NCBI GenBank assembly: GCA_030603365.1
Contig: JAUVXV010000001.1
Span: 186,001 to 250,000 of the forward strand
From: Candidatus Heimdallarchaeota archaeon
GTDB lineage: Archaea > Asgardarchaeota > Heimdallarchaeia > Heimdallarchaeales > Heimdallarchaeaceae
DNA: 64,000 nt
Direction of reading: 5' to 3'
Below, piece after piece: positions 54,024 through 61,686 of the stretch. How positions within the stretch are numbered: the first letter of the stretch is position 1; every line of letters starts with the position of its first letter. A program made the translations under genes and the position numbers. The notes beneath the pieces are model-generated. The model saw only the letters and a list, made by a program, of their open reading frames with translations. It made no database searches and was not told where the DNA came from.

Positions 54024-55637
54024 TTACCATCCGATTGCTAATCCATCAGCTCGAGGACTAGAACCTCCACAAAGAACACCACTTTTTGGATTTCGCTTAA
54101 TAATTTGCCCTCTTCCAAAAATCATTCTTGAAGCACCTGATGTGGGAACTATTTCATGACCCATAGTGCTCAAAATGCTCATAGTAGCAACATCTATGCC
54201 TTCTTCAAGTGCTACTTTTCCACCACCAGTACCATCCCTAATGGTAAATCTTGGTGCATTAAGGGCTTCTTGGGGGTTCATATTAAAATCTACCATATTT
54301 ACAATGACCTGTGCATGTCCTTGAGGTTGATTAAATCCTCCCATGACTCCAAAACTTGCATACAATTCATTATCTTTAGTAGCCATTCCAGGGATAATTG
54401 TGTGATAGGGTCGTTTATTTGGTCCAAGAACATTAGGGTGTCCAGGCTCTAAAGTAAAGTTTGCTCCTCTATTTTGAAGAGTAAATCCGCATCCTTTAGG
54501 AATTAAACCTGTTCCAAAACCCATGTAATTAGAATTTATAAAGCTACATGCATTTCCTTCTCCATCAACAACGGAGAAGTAAACTGTATCCGAACTTGTA
54601 ACTGGAGAACCCTTTTGAACATCAATTGAAGCTTTTGTGAGATCGATAAGTTTTCTTCTCTCAGATGCATATTGCTTAGATATTAGCTCTTGTATAGGTA
54701 CATTCACGACAGCAGGATCAGCAACATACCAACGAGTATCTGCAAAGGCAATCCTCATAGCTTCAATCATAACATGAAGGTGTTCAGCTGATGAATGCTT
54801 CATACTTGCAATATCAAATTCTTCGATAATGTTTAGTGCAATCAAAGCGGCTATTCCTTGTCCATTAGGTGGAATTTCATGAACTTCAACACCTCTATAA
54901 TTGGTAGATATTGGTTCATCAAATGTACTCTTGTGGTTCTGCAAATCATCAAGAGACAAAACACCATCAAATGACTGTATCAACTCTACAATTGCTTCGG
55001 CAATCCTTCCTTTGTAAAAACCATCTTTACCATGTTCAGCAAGCTCTTTGAAAGTTTGTGCTAATGTAGGATTTTTCATTATCTCTCCTTCCTTAGGAGC
55101 ATTTCCATTAAGCAACATTTCTTCCCCGTAAGGACCACTTTTTAATATCGGTTCACTTCTTTTCCATGCTCTTGCCGTGAAGGGAGCAACTGGAAATCCC
55201 TCTTCAGCTAACTCTATAGCTGGAACAAGAACTTCTTTTAAAGACAATGTTCCTAGTTTATTTATAGTGTCTACCCATCCTGCAGCTGCACCAGGAACTG
55301 TAATGGTGTGGATGCTTCTAGGAGGAAGGAAACCAGTTATTCCTTGATTCGCAAGAAGCTCTAGATTTAGCTCTGAAGGAGCTCTTCCACTAGCATTTAG
55401 CCCACTAACTTTTTTTGACGAATTATCAAAATAAAGACAAAAACAATCTCCACCAATACCTGTAGAACAAGGTTCAGTAACATTCAAAGCAGCAGCTGTT
55501 GCAACAGCTGCATCAGCAGCATTTCCTCCCTTTTGAAGTATTCTCATACCTGCCTCGGAAGCTAAAGGTTGGCTAGATGCTACCATTCCTCTTCTGCCAT
55601 AAACTGGAGAACGAAAAGAATCAAAACGCAAACTCAT
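54024..55637 (-). CDS. Gamma-glutamyltransferase
   Basis: A 537-residue Ntn-hydrolase: GMVASSQPLASEAGMRILQ near the N-terminus, GGNAADAAVATAAALNVTEP, STGIGGDCFCLYFD, and the self-cleavage region SSDTVYFSVVDGEGN in which the Thr begins the small subunit. Later GPNKRPYHTIIPGM and MGGFNQPQGHAQV fit the family. It transfers or hydrolyses gamma-glutamyl groups such as those of glutathione-like compounds. No signal peptide, so it is probably cytoplasmic, unlike many bacterial enzymes. Confidence 0.95.
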   Translation of the reverse strand: MSLRFDSFRSPVYGRRGMVASSQPLASEAGMRILQKGGNAADAAVATAAALNVTEPCSTGIGGDCFCLYFDNSSKKVSGLNASGRAPSELNLELLANQGITGFLPPRSIHTITVPGAAAGWVDTINKLGTLSLKEVLVPAIELAEEGFPVAPFTARAWKRSEPILKSGPYGEEMLLNGNAPKEGEIMKNPTLAQTFKELAEHGKDGFYKGRIAEAIVELIQSFDGVLSLDDLQNHKSTFDEPISTNYRGVEVHEIPPNGQGIAALIALNIIEEFDIASMKHSSAEHLHVMIEAMRIAFADTRWYVADPAVVNVPIQELISKQYASERRKLIDLTKASIDVQKGSPVTSSDTVYFSVVDGEGNACSFINSNYMGFGTGLIPKGCGFTLQNRGANFTLEPGHPNVLGPNKRPYHTIIPGMATKDNELYASFGVMGGFNQPQGHAQVIVNMVDFNMNPQEALNAPRFTIRDGTGGGKVALEEGIDVATMSILSTMGHEIVPTSGASRMIFGRGQIIKRNPKSGVLCGGSSPRADGLAIGW

Positions 55638-55687
55638 GGTGAAAAAATAACTTAGCTTAAAATAAATCTAATGGTCAATCTATTTTA

Positions 55688-56689
55688 TCACTGTTGGAAG
55701 AACTCATTTAATATCTGGAAAAATTTGAGCCTATTCCAATCAAAGTTTTCTATTCCGTAATCTTCAAAGAAGTATTTGACCCATTCTTCACCATAATTGT
55801 AACCAATGCTCCATATTACAGCTGCTAAATCAAAATATCTATCATTTATCCCTCCCCAAGACCAATCAACGAAACCACTTAAGTTACCTTCTTTAATCAG
55901 AATATTGGGTAAACAATAATCTCCATGAGAGAAAACAAGATCATATTCATCTGGTTTTATTCTTGTAACTTCTTTTAGTAATTCCTCAGGACTTATATCA
56001 GACCATCTTGTGTCAAACTGACTAGTATCAATGTTACCTTTTTCCAATCTGTCCTTTGCCATTTGCATTAATTTGTCCGGTGAGTTGTCAATCGGACATG
56101 AAACAATAGGAACTGAATGTATTTTTCTCAAACCTTCAGCTAAAATTCTGATGTTTTTACGTTTTTCAGCATCAGATCCCACAAAATGAGAAACTTTTCC
56201 TTGTATTTCAGAAATCAAGAGAAATGCCATTTCATTCTTTTTCCCAAAATAAATGACTTCAGGAACCTCTAGTTTTTTTGATAACCATTCAAGAATAGTT
56301 TTCTCCTTTTCTAAATCGAAGATTGAATCAACTTTGTTGATCTTGAGATAAAAGGTCTGTTCAATATTAGACAATCTGAGAACTTTAGCTTTTGAACAAC
56401 CTATATTAATAACCTCAAAAGAAAACTCCATCAAAATTTTCTCGAGTTCTTCAGGAAGGTCTAATGACTTGATTTCTTTATCCATCAAAATCAAAGTATC
56501 TTTCATTTCTGCTTTTAAATTATTTTGGACTTGAACAAAATAGTCTAAATTTATACCATCGAGATGTTTGTGATTCTCATGATCTGCTTCAGTTACCACA
56601 TTTTTGGTATAAAAGAGAGAGAACTGATTGATTGATTTGGAGATGGCTTTAGAGAATATAAGAAAACTACTCCTGTAATAATTAATCAA
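55688..56689 (-). CDS. Aminoglycoside phosphotransferase-family kinase
   Basis: A 333-residue APH-type kinase. The catalytic loop is FSHGDYCLPNILIKEG and the Mg-binding DW comes in GFVDWSWGG, with a glycine-poor N-lobe (INIGCSKAKVLRLSN) and KISEVP-like strands. Family members phosphorylate small molecules or sugars. Substrate unknown; an antibiotic-resistance role is not implied by fold alone. The start is a TTG, and an alternative ATG near residue 62 would give a shorter, more typical N-lobe. 49 bases separate it from gamma-glutamyltransferase. Confidence 0.82.
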   Translation of the reverse strand: MINYYRSSFLIFSKAISKSINQFSLFYTKNVVTEADHENHKHLDGINLDYFVQVQNNLKAEMKDTLILMDKEIKSLDLPEELEKILMEFSFEVINIGCSKAKVLRLSNIEQTFYLKINKVDSIFDLEKEKTILEWLSKKLEVPEVIYFGKKNEMAFLLISEIQGKVSHFVGSDAEKRKNIRILAEGLRKIHSVPIVSCPIDNSPDKLMQMAKDRLEKGNIDTSQFDTRWSDISPEELLKEVTRIKPDEYDLVFSHGDYCLPNILIKEGNLSGFVDWSWGGINDRYFDLAAVIWSIGYNYGEEWVKYFFEDYGIENFDWNRLKFFQILNEFFQQ

Positions 56690-56859
56690 CCTAAGAATTT
56701 GGGAAATTTCTGAAGTTTTTGGTAGGAAGAGACTTTTAGTGCAAAAAAGTAAAAAATACTTTTTTTCTGATTTTTCTCTTTTTTGTAAATCTCTACTCTT
56801 CTAGTAAGGAGATACATCTAAGAAAATGGGTTACAATAAGGTAGGTCTGATAATTAATT

Positions 56860-57207
56860 CTAATTACAGAACTTGAGGATTTTTTCATAGATACGTAAAA
56901 CTATGTCTACTATCTGATTCCAATTATCTCTTGAAATACCATCATCTATAATCTCTAAAAGCTGATTTACTTCTCCTAGGATGTCTATATTACAGTATAT
57001 CTCCATTTCACCAATGAAAATTTGGAGCCTATTCCTTAATTTACAAGTATGGTGTATTAATCCTTCCTTCAGTTTTAGAATCTCACAGAATATTTCACTC
57101 ATTTGTTTTAATTTTACTTTAGTCATTAGAATTTGCAATGAATGTTCGAAATCAGAATCTTGTTTGCTTTTTCTAAGACTATTTGAGTCGATAATCAAAT
57201 ACACCAC
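56860..57207 (-). CDS. Small helical protein divergent from TetR
   Basis: A 115-residue, mostly helical protein with GTG start(s) at 57207/57204. I do not recognise it. The layout is a probable four-helix bundle with several Cys (FCEILK, HHTCKLRN, IYCNID). A TTAACTGAAC-type operator lies directly upstream (57208-57227), so the TetR regulator transcribed in the opposite direction probably controls it. As the start is GTG and no homology is apparent, confidence is moderate. Confidence 0.5.
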   Translation of the reverse strand: MVYLIIDSNSLRKSKQDSDFEHSLQILMTKVKLKQMSEIFCEILKLKEGLIHHTCKLRNRLQIFIGEMEIYCNIDILGEVNQLLEIIDDGISRDNWNQIVDIVLRIYEKILKFCN

Positions 57208-57227
57208 TTAACTGAACGCCGTTTATT
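57208..57227. promoter_or_regulatory. Putative TetR operator, distal copy
   Basis: TTAACTGAACGCCGTTTATT, a partly symmetric copy of the operator at 57257. It sits immediately upstream of the minus-strand gene's start codon, where a bound repressor would block its transcription. Confidence 0.5.
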
Positions 57228-57242
57228 TATCATTCGTAAGGC

Positions 57243-57252
57243 ACTTATAAAT
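57243..57252 (+). promoter_or_regulatory. TATA box of the TetR gene
   Basis: ACTTATAAAT about 65 bases before the ATG at 57313. The nearby operator at 57257-57276 would overlap the transcription start region. Confidence 0.45.
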
Positions 57253-57256
57253 TTTA

Positions 57257-57276
57257 TTAACTGAACATCGTTCATT
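57257..57276. promoter_or_regulatory. Putative TetR operator, proximal copy
   Basis: TTAACTGAACATCGTTCATT contains the perfect inverted repeat TGAAC-ATC-GTTCA. It lies 49 bases from the second copy and between the TATA box and the ATG of the TetR gene, so autorepression is likely. Confidence 0.6.
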
Positions 57277-57312
57277 AAAAAAACTTATTTAGGTGAAACA
57301 CAATTTACATCG

Positions 57313-57960
57313 ATGACTCAGACTAGAGCTAGATCAAAAGAAGCCAAAGAGCAACAAGTTCGAAATATAATAGATGAAGCTCGGAATTTATTCATAGAGG
57401 TGGGAACAAGAGGGTTTAGTATGAGGGCTTTGGCAAAAAGACTTAACATGTCACAAGGCAACCTATACAATTATTGGTCTAGTAAAAGAGAACTATGGTA
57501 CGCGATTCTTAAGAGAGATTTTGAAGACTTTGAAAATGAGATTAAAGGGATCATCACTTCCCACAAAGGAACTATTATTGAGATATTAGAAAGTTTAGCA
57601 GATTTTTATTTTGATTTTGCTGAATCAAATTATCGTCGATATCAAATGATGTTTGTTATCCCTCCTCCACCTGCAGAATCTTCTGGGTCAGTTGAGGATG
57701 AATTCGAACCTCAGTCAATAAATATGCTTTTACTAATTATTGAAAATGCGATTTTAGAAATGAACATTGAAAGCATTGATGCTAAGAAACTTTCGGTGTA
57801 CTTATGGACAGTAATTCATGGGACTGTATTGATAACAAATACAATCCTCTTTGATAAAAGATATGAAACAGCTGTTTTCGGGAGCAAGGAAGAATTTAGG
57901 GAATATGCTAAGAATCAATTAAAAAATCAATTAGTTACAGCTTTCATGAACACGACATGA
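57313..57960 (+). CDS. TetR-family transcriptional regulator
   Basis: A 215-residue regulator. The N-terminal helix-turn-helix (residues ~15-60) reads LFIEVGTRGFSMRALAKRLN then SQGNLYNYWSSKRELWYAIL. The C-terminal ligand-binding domain is typical in length but has no recognisable inducer class. It is divergent from a small helical gene, with two TTAACTGAAC-type operators between them. A hairpin plus T-run follows its stop (57965-57995). Confidence 0.93.
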   Translation: MTQTRARSKEAKEQQVRNIIDEARNLFIEVGTRGFSMRALAKRLNMSQGNLYNYWSSKRELWYAILKRDFEDFENEIKGIITSHKGTIIEILESLADFYFDFAESNYRRYQMMFVIPPPPAESSGSVEDEFEPQSINMLLLIIENAILEMNIESIDAKKLSVYLWTVIHGTVLITNTILFDKRYETAVFGSKEEFREYAKNQLKNQLVTAFMNTT

Positions 57961-57964
57961 TATT

Positions 57965-57995
57965 CTTCTGAAATTCAGAAGTCATTCTTTTTTTT
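57965..57995 (+). terminator. Terminator of the TetR gene
   Basis: CTTCTGAA A TTCAGAAG (57965-57981) is a near-perfect hairpin directly after the TetR stop and is followed by a T-run (57988-57995). Archaeal polymerase termination at such U-tracts is expected. Confidence 0.6.
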
Positions 57996-58014
57996 CATTC
58001 TAATTATTGGAATG
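57996..58014. promoter_or_regulatory. Palindrome upstream of the structured RNA promoter
   Basis: CATTCTAATTATTGGAATG is symmetric apart from one T/G position. It lies eight bases before the TATA-like box at 58022, where a regulator could block or recruit the pre-initiation complex. Its left half repeats the sites upstream of the solute-binding protein at 49707 and 49755. Confidence 0.5.
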
Positions 58015-58021
58015 AATAGAA

Positions 58022-58031
58022 TGATATATAA
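58022..58031 (+). promoter_or_regulatory. TATA box of the structured RNA
   Basis: TGATATATAA is a good archaeal TATA element. It predicts transcription start about 25 bases downstream, near 58050, where no gene begins until 58280. Confidence 0.55.
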
Positions 58032-58049
58032 GTGTCTGACGTAGCGTAG

Positions 58050-58167
58050 AAAATCAGGTGTAGGAAGGAATATTGAAATTAGTCCGTCCAACGTCTTGCA
58101 AAAAGAATCTCAAGAAACCTTCCGCACCAATATTCCTTCTCAAATAGAAATTTATTTGAATTTTTTA
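58050..58167 (+). ncRNA. Structured RNA candidate with competing folds and terminator
   Basis: The predicted start is near 58050. Two pairings share the strand 58064-58068: fold A pairs GGTG (58057-58060) and GGAAGG (58063-58068) with CCTTCC (58118-58123) and CACC (58125-58128); fold B pairs the 12 bases 58064-58075 with 58128-58139 perfectly. A third hairpin (TCAAATA / TATTTGA, 58140-58159) followed by ATTTTTT ends the element. A small stem CTTG/CAAG lies in the loop. It could be an independent ncRNA or a leader controlling the small ORF at 58280. No known family recognised. Confidence 0.5.
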
Positions 58168-58279
58168 AGTGTTTGTGCGTTTTCTCAGTATTCTAACAAT
58201 ATTACATACTATTAATAAACAAATTTAATTCTGGTTATATGGTTACGTGAGCGTAGCTTTGAATTGAAAAGGTGATTCT

Positions 58280-58459
58280 ATGGAAGAAATAAAGAGAGAA
58301 GATTTACTTCGACAATTAAAAGAAAAAGCCGACCCTCAAGTCCTCATTAATGATGATGCAGTTGATTTTGTTCTATGGAAGTTAAATGAAATAAAACAAG
58401 AAATAGGGTTGCGATTAAAGAGCAGAGAGGAAAGAACTCCTCTGAAGGATAGTGCCTGA
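58280..58459 (+). CDS. Small protein of 59 residues, unknown function
   Basis: The frame from the ATG at 58280 encodes 59 residues: charged, helical, beginning MEEIKREDLLRQLKEKADP, with ALNDDAVDFVLWKLNEIKQ-like helix content. It is preceded by an AAAGGTGA ribosome binding site six to ten bases upstream and ends 40 bases before the next gene. Coding-style composition supports it, but nothing identifies it. It follows the structured RNA and may be under its control. Confidence 0.6.
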   Translation: MEEIKREDLLRQLKEKADPQVLINDDAVDFVLWKLNEIKQEIGLRLKSREERTPLKDSA

Positions 58460-58470
58460 ACGATTCAAAT

Positions 58471-58480
58471 CTTATAAATA
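58471..58480 (+). promoter_or_regulatory. TATA box of the membrane M28 peptidase
   Basis: CTTATAAATA is 20 bases before the ATG at 58500, implying transcription that starts at or very near the start codon. Confidence 0.55.
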
Positions 58481-58499
58481 AGTACTGTTTTTTGGGTTT

Positions 58500-59702
58500 A
58501 TGGATTCGTTACTAGAACCAATAGAATATATTTGTAAAACATTCGGTCCTCGAATTACTGGAACAGAAGCTGATCTGAAAGCTTGTGATTACATAGAGGA
58601 GAAATTTAAAACTTACACATCAAACGTAACAACAGAATCTTTCCCTGTTGTAGGTAGGGCTTTACAAAATCTTACTCTTTTTCTAGTCTGGGGATATTGT
58701 ATTTCAGTAATCTGTTATTTCTTTATTGCACCTTTAGCTACAATTCTTGCACTATTAATGCTTATTATCTATTATTTTGCAAGATTTAAAGATAAGAATC
58801 TGATTAATCTGATGGTAAAGAAGGATGAATCACGGAATATCATTGCTCAGTTTGATTCTACTGAGAAAAAGAAGACTACTTTAATTTTTTCTGGTCATCA
58901 TGATTCGGCTTTTCATATGCCATTATTTGAGAAGAAAGTGAAACAAATAGTCTTTATTCAGAACAGTGCAATTTTAGGAATTGTATTTTTAGTTATATCA
59001 AGCATCTGGAAAACAATCTACTTTATACCACAAATTAACCCACCACTGTTTTTATTCTCATATAATCTAGGTACGCTTACTGTCAGCTGGTTTGTTTTTC
59101 CTGATGTTTTGTTTATCCTAGCATTGATCGGTCTAGTTTTTGGTTTTTATTTCATGAAAAATATGGTGACAAATACACCTGTTATGGGAGCAAATGATAA
59201 TCTAACTTCGGTTAGTATGCTTTTCGCATTAGGTGAACATCTAAAGAAGAATCCCCCTAAAAACGTTGAAATTAGGCTAATTTCATTTGGGGCTGAAGAG
59301 CCAGGATTAGTTGGAAGTAAACTTTATGTTGATAAACGAGTTCAAGAGTTAGATGATACAATCAATATAAATTTTGAAACACTAGGACGAGGTAAATTAG
59401 GAATTATTCTGAAAGAGAAAGATAATAATGTAAACCATGATGAGAAACTAGTATTTCATCTTCAAGCAATTGGAAAAAAACATGGTTTTGATGTACCAGT
59501 AAAAACAATTCATTTTGGTAATACTGATGCTGGAAGTTTTTCAAAAAAGAAGATACCTGCAACTACTTTATATTGCTTTGGAGAGGGAGGTTTATTTGCT
59601 TTATGGCATTCAACAGAAGATGTTCCAGAGAATATAGATGAAAAATTAATGCAAAAAGCATTTGATCTAATAATAAAAATTATAGAAGAATATGATCAAT
59701 AA
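58500..59702 (+). CDS. Membrane-anchored M28-family zinc peptidase
   Basis: A 400-residue peptidase with an N-terminal M28 segment, membrane helices (about 63-97 and 155-222), and the catalytic core. Zinc-ligand motifs are SGHHDSAFH, MGANDNLTS, SFGAEEPGLVGSK (catalytic Glu), HFGNTDAGSF and LWHSTEDVPE. The membrane helices sit inside the catalytic domain's sequence, which resembles Fxna-like endoplasmic M28 enzymes. It likely trims peptides at the membrane. The leader is very short. Confidence 0.88.
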   Translation: MDSLLEPIEYICKTFGPRITGTEADLKACDYIEEKFKTYTSNVTTESFPVVGRALQNLTLFLVWGYCISVICYFFIAPLATILALLMLIIYYFARFKDKNLINLMVKKDESRNIIAQFDSTEKKKTTLIFSGHHDSAFHMPLFEKKVKQIVFIQNSAILGIVFLVISSIWKTIYFIPQINPPLFLFSYNLGTLTVSWFVFPDVLFILALIGLVFGFYFMKNMVTNTPVMGANDNLTSVSMLFALGEHLKKNPPKNVEIRLISFGAEEPGLVGSKLYVDKRVQELDDTININFETLGRGKLGIILKEKDNNVNHDEKLVFHLQAIGKKHGFDVPVKTIHFGNTDAGSFSKKKIPATTLYCFGEGGLFALWHSTEDVPENIDEKLMQKAFDLIIKIIEEYDQ

Positions 59703-59717
59703 AGAATAAAGATCATA

Positions 59718-60785
59718 TTAGTTCTTCTTTTTTAACTTTAGTAACTCTTTTTCCTTTATTAGTTGAACAAGTTTCTTAATTGAGTATAGGAGTAATTCAA
59801 CAACTATGAATATGCCATAAATATATCCAAAAAGTGTGCCTAAAAGTTGACCAAGCACTCCACTAGAATACATACTTTCAAACATTTCACCGATTTTTAT
59901 TAGAGGAAAGAAAGCAATGTACGAAGGATTTAGTGGATGTTCAATAGGATAAGATGAAGAAATTCCTGTAAAAATAAATCCTGTCCTTCTGGCCTTTATT
60001 TCTGCAAAAATAGCTTCTTCTGTAAACTCTGTTGCATTTAGTGTTGTCCAACAGTATACCTCTTCAGGTGCGTGCATATCTGTTCCAGTAATCATTCCTA
60101 CTCCATTATCTAAGCAGAAATAGTAAGATTCATTGTCGTAAACATTTCCGTTAACAATCTCAATATAGTCAATACCCCAGTTGAATAGCTCCTGACGGGT
60201 TGGATGATTTGTTGTATAGTCTTGTGACCATGGAATATGATTAACTGTAACAACACCTCCCAAATCATGAGTTGCTTGAATAAAGTCCTGCATCTCCTCA
60301 TCAGTAGGAGTATAAGTATAGGTTTCAAAAGTGATTAACGTTTCATATTGAACTTGAGTAACATTCGGAGGAAGTATAATATTCATGTGAATTCTATCGG
60401 TGGTCCATTCAAGACCTACAAATACTTTGATAGTATCATTAAATTCTTCTCTAGCGATCTGTTTTATTTCTTCAACATTGTCAAAGGTATTATGGTCTGT
60501 CAAAACCATAGCATTGAAACCCATGGAAATATGCCATAGTAAATTCTGTCTAGGAGTCAGAAATCCATCAGATGCAAGAGTGTGAGAATGGGGGTCTAGA
60601 AGAATATTCCAATTCGAAACATTATATTCGGGAACATAACTAAAATCATCCCAATCTGTATCTGTATACTTATACTTTGGATGACCTTCAAAAGCAAAGG
60701 GTATAGAACTACCAATTAAAACCCAAGTTATAATATTTAAGACTACAAAATGTCTCAAATATACCATAGATGCTCCTTTTTTCAT
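59718..60785 (-). CDS. Membrane-anchored PHP-domain metal phosphoesterase-like protein
   Basis: A 355-residue protein with an N-terminal signal/anchor (about 9-30) and a C-terminal membrane helix (~310-335). The PHP core has the expected ligands: LLDPHSHTLASDG, MVLTDHNTFD, VFVGLEWTTDRIH, VVTVNHIPWSQ and MITGTDMHAPEE. It is probably extracellular or membrane-facing and hydrolyses a phosphate ester, though the substrate is unknown. It faces the M28 gene across 15 bases. A shorter start at MVYL (residue 7) is possible. Confidence 0.85.
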   Translation of the reverse strand: MKKGASMVYLRHFVVLNIITWVLIGSSIPFAFEGHPKYKYTDTDWDDFSYVPEYNVSNWNILLDPHSHTLASDGFLTPRQNLLWHISMGFNAMVLTDHNTFDNVEEIKQIAREEFNDTIKVFVGLEWTTDRIHMNIILPPNVTQVQYETLITFETYTYTPTDEEMQDFIQATHDLGGVVTVNHIPWSQDYTTNHPTRQELFNWGIDYIEIVNGNVYDNESYYFCLDNGVGMITGTDMHAPEEVYCWTTLNATEFTEEAIFAEIKARRTGFIFTGISSSYPIEHPLNPSYIAFFPLIKIGEMFESMYSSGVLGQLLGTLFGYIYGIFIVVELLLYSIKKLVQLIKEKELLKLKKKN

Positions 60786-60898
60786 TAAAATCAGATTGGT
60801 TGTTGAAGGGGTTTGTAAAAAAGTTTTGGCTAAGTTAGGCGAAACAAAAACACTAGCAAATCTCTACTAGTATTTTGATTTAAGATTATAACTATGAT

Positions 60899-61303
60899 TT
60901 AAATTACTAAATCTGTGGATAGGTTGTTACAATAGATTGTCCAGTTACCAAAGAATAAGATAATCGAAATAGTAATGTTGAGATAAGTTACTATAGCTAA
61001 ACATACTTCATTTCTTGGACGATGAAAAGCATTGATGTTGATTTTTACTATATTTTCATTTTCCAACAACTTAATACTGTAATCTTTAAATGAAGAGCAA
61101 GAATTTGGGAAGAGTAAAGAGACATTTAGATTGCATTGAATATATATGTCAGGTTCACCAACAACTTCTACAGAGTCAATCACAATTGATGTAACAAGAG
61201 CAGGTTTAGTATATGGTGTGAGATAGAAAACAGGAAAGAAAATAGATGGAAAAACAACAATAAAAGCCATAAAACATATTAAAATTACTCTACTTTTACG
61301 CAT
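60899..61303 (-). CDS. Small secreted or membrane-bound protein, unknown function
   Basis: A 134-residue protein with an N-terminal signal-like helix (MRKSRVILICFMAFIVVFPS) and a second hydrophobic segment near 106-124. The central region has a few Cys and a beta-strand-like pattern. No family recognised. It is transcribed in the same direction as the PHP protein gene, 113 bases upstream of it, and lies beside the initiator tRNA. Confidence 0.6.
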   Translation of the reverse strand: MRKSRVILICFMAFIVVFPSIFFPVFYLTPYTKPALVTSIVIDSVEVVGEPDIYIQCNLNVSLLFPNSCSSFKDYSIKLLENENIVKININAFHRPRNEVCLAIVTYLNITISIILFFGNWTIYCNNLSTDLVI

Positions 61304-61395
61304 CAGACTATTTTATAGCATTTTGAGTTATAAATCTTCTTCTAAATAAACTACAAATTCATGCAAAACCATTTTGATGTAAGGTTAAAAGAAAG

Positions 61396-61537
61396 TGGTA
61401 GCGCCGACTAGACTTGAACTAGTGATCTTCGGGTTTCAGAGTCCAAAATCCACGAATTCTGAACTTATGAGCCCGACGGGTTTTCCATGCTTAGGGATTA
61501 TGAGGAAGATCATCCGCATAATTTACCCCACGGCGCT
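61396..61537 (-). tRNA. Initiator tRNA-Met (CAU) with two introns
   Basis: On the minus strand the gene begins AGCGCCG (acceptor 5' half) and ends CGGCGCT A with CCA encoded. The T arm is ACTAG-TTCAAGT-CTAGT. The anticodon stem-loop TCGGG-CTCATA|A-CCCGA has anticodon CAU (plus positions 61467-61469) and three stacked G:C pairs; with the A1:U72 acceptor pair this marks the initiator. One intron of 31 bases interrupts the canonical 37/38 position (61435-61465), with TTCAGA/TCTGAA complementarity for a bulge-helix-bulge. A second of about 32-33 bases lies in the D loop (about 61491-61523), between GGGT and the GCATGGAAAACCC part, and forms an ATTATG/CATAAT hairpin. Confidence 0.9.
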
Positions 61538-61686
61538 AGTTCTATGCAAATTCTTTTTCTGCTAATCTTTTAAATCTTTGTTTAGCGTAGAACTATCCTT
61601 AAGATAAACATAAAATATATTATTTATTTCCAAGTCTGAATTATGTGAAATTTATAGATGTGCTTCAAATCTCATTAGTAGTAGAG

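Noticed and set aside
56650..56689. N-terminal region of the APH-like kinase as a real domain
   Set aside because: The ~60 residues before the first Met have no recognisable motif and a TTG start; they may be an over-extended start, so I did not assign a domain.
57965..58167. SRP RNA or RNase P RNA
   Set aside because: The element is too short and lacks the conserved loops of either RNA.
61396..61398. Encoded CCA as evidence of a bacterial-type tRNA
   Set aside because: Some archaeal tRNA genes also encode CCA; the A1:U72 pair, the anticodon stem and the introns are archaeal.
61396..61537. Split or permuted tRNA explanation
   Set aside because: Acceptor, D, anticodon and T segments occur in normal 5'-to-3' order; removing two inserts gives a regular cloverleaf.
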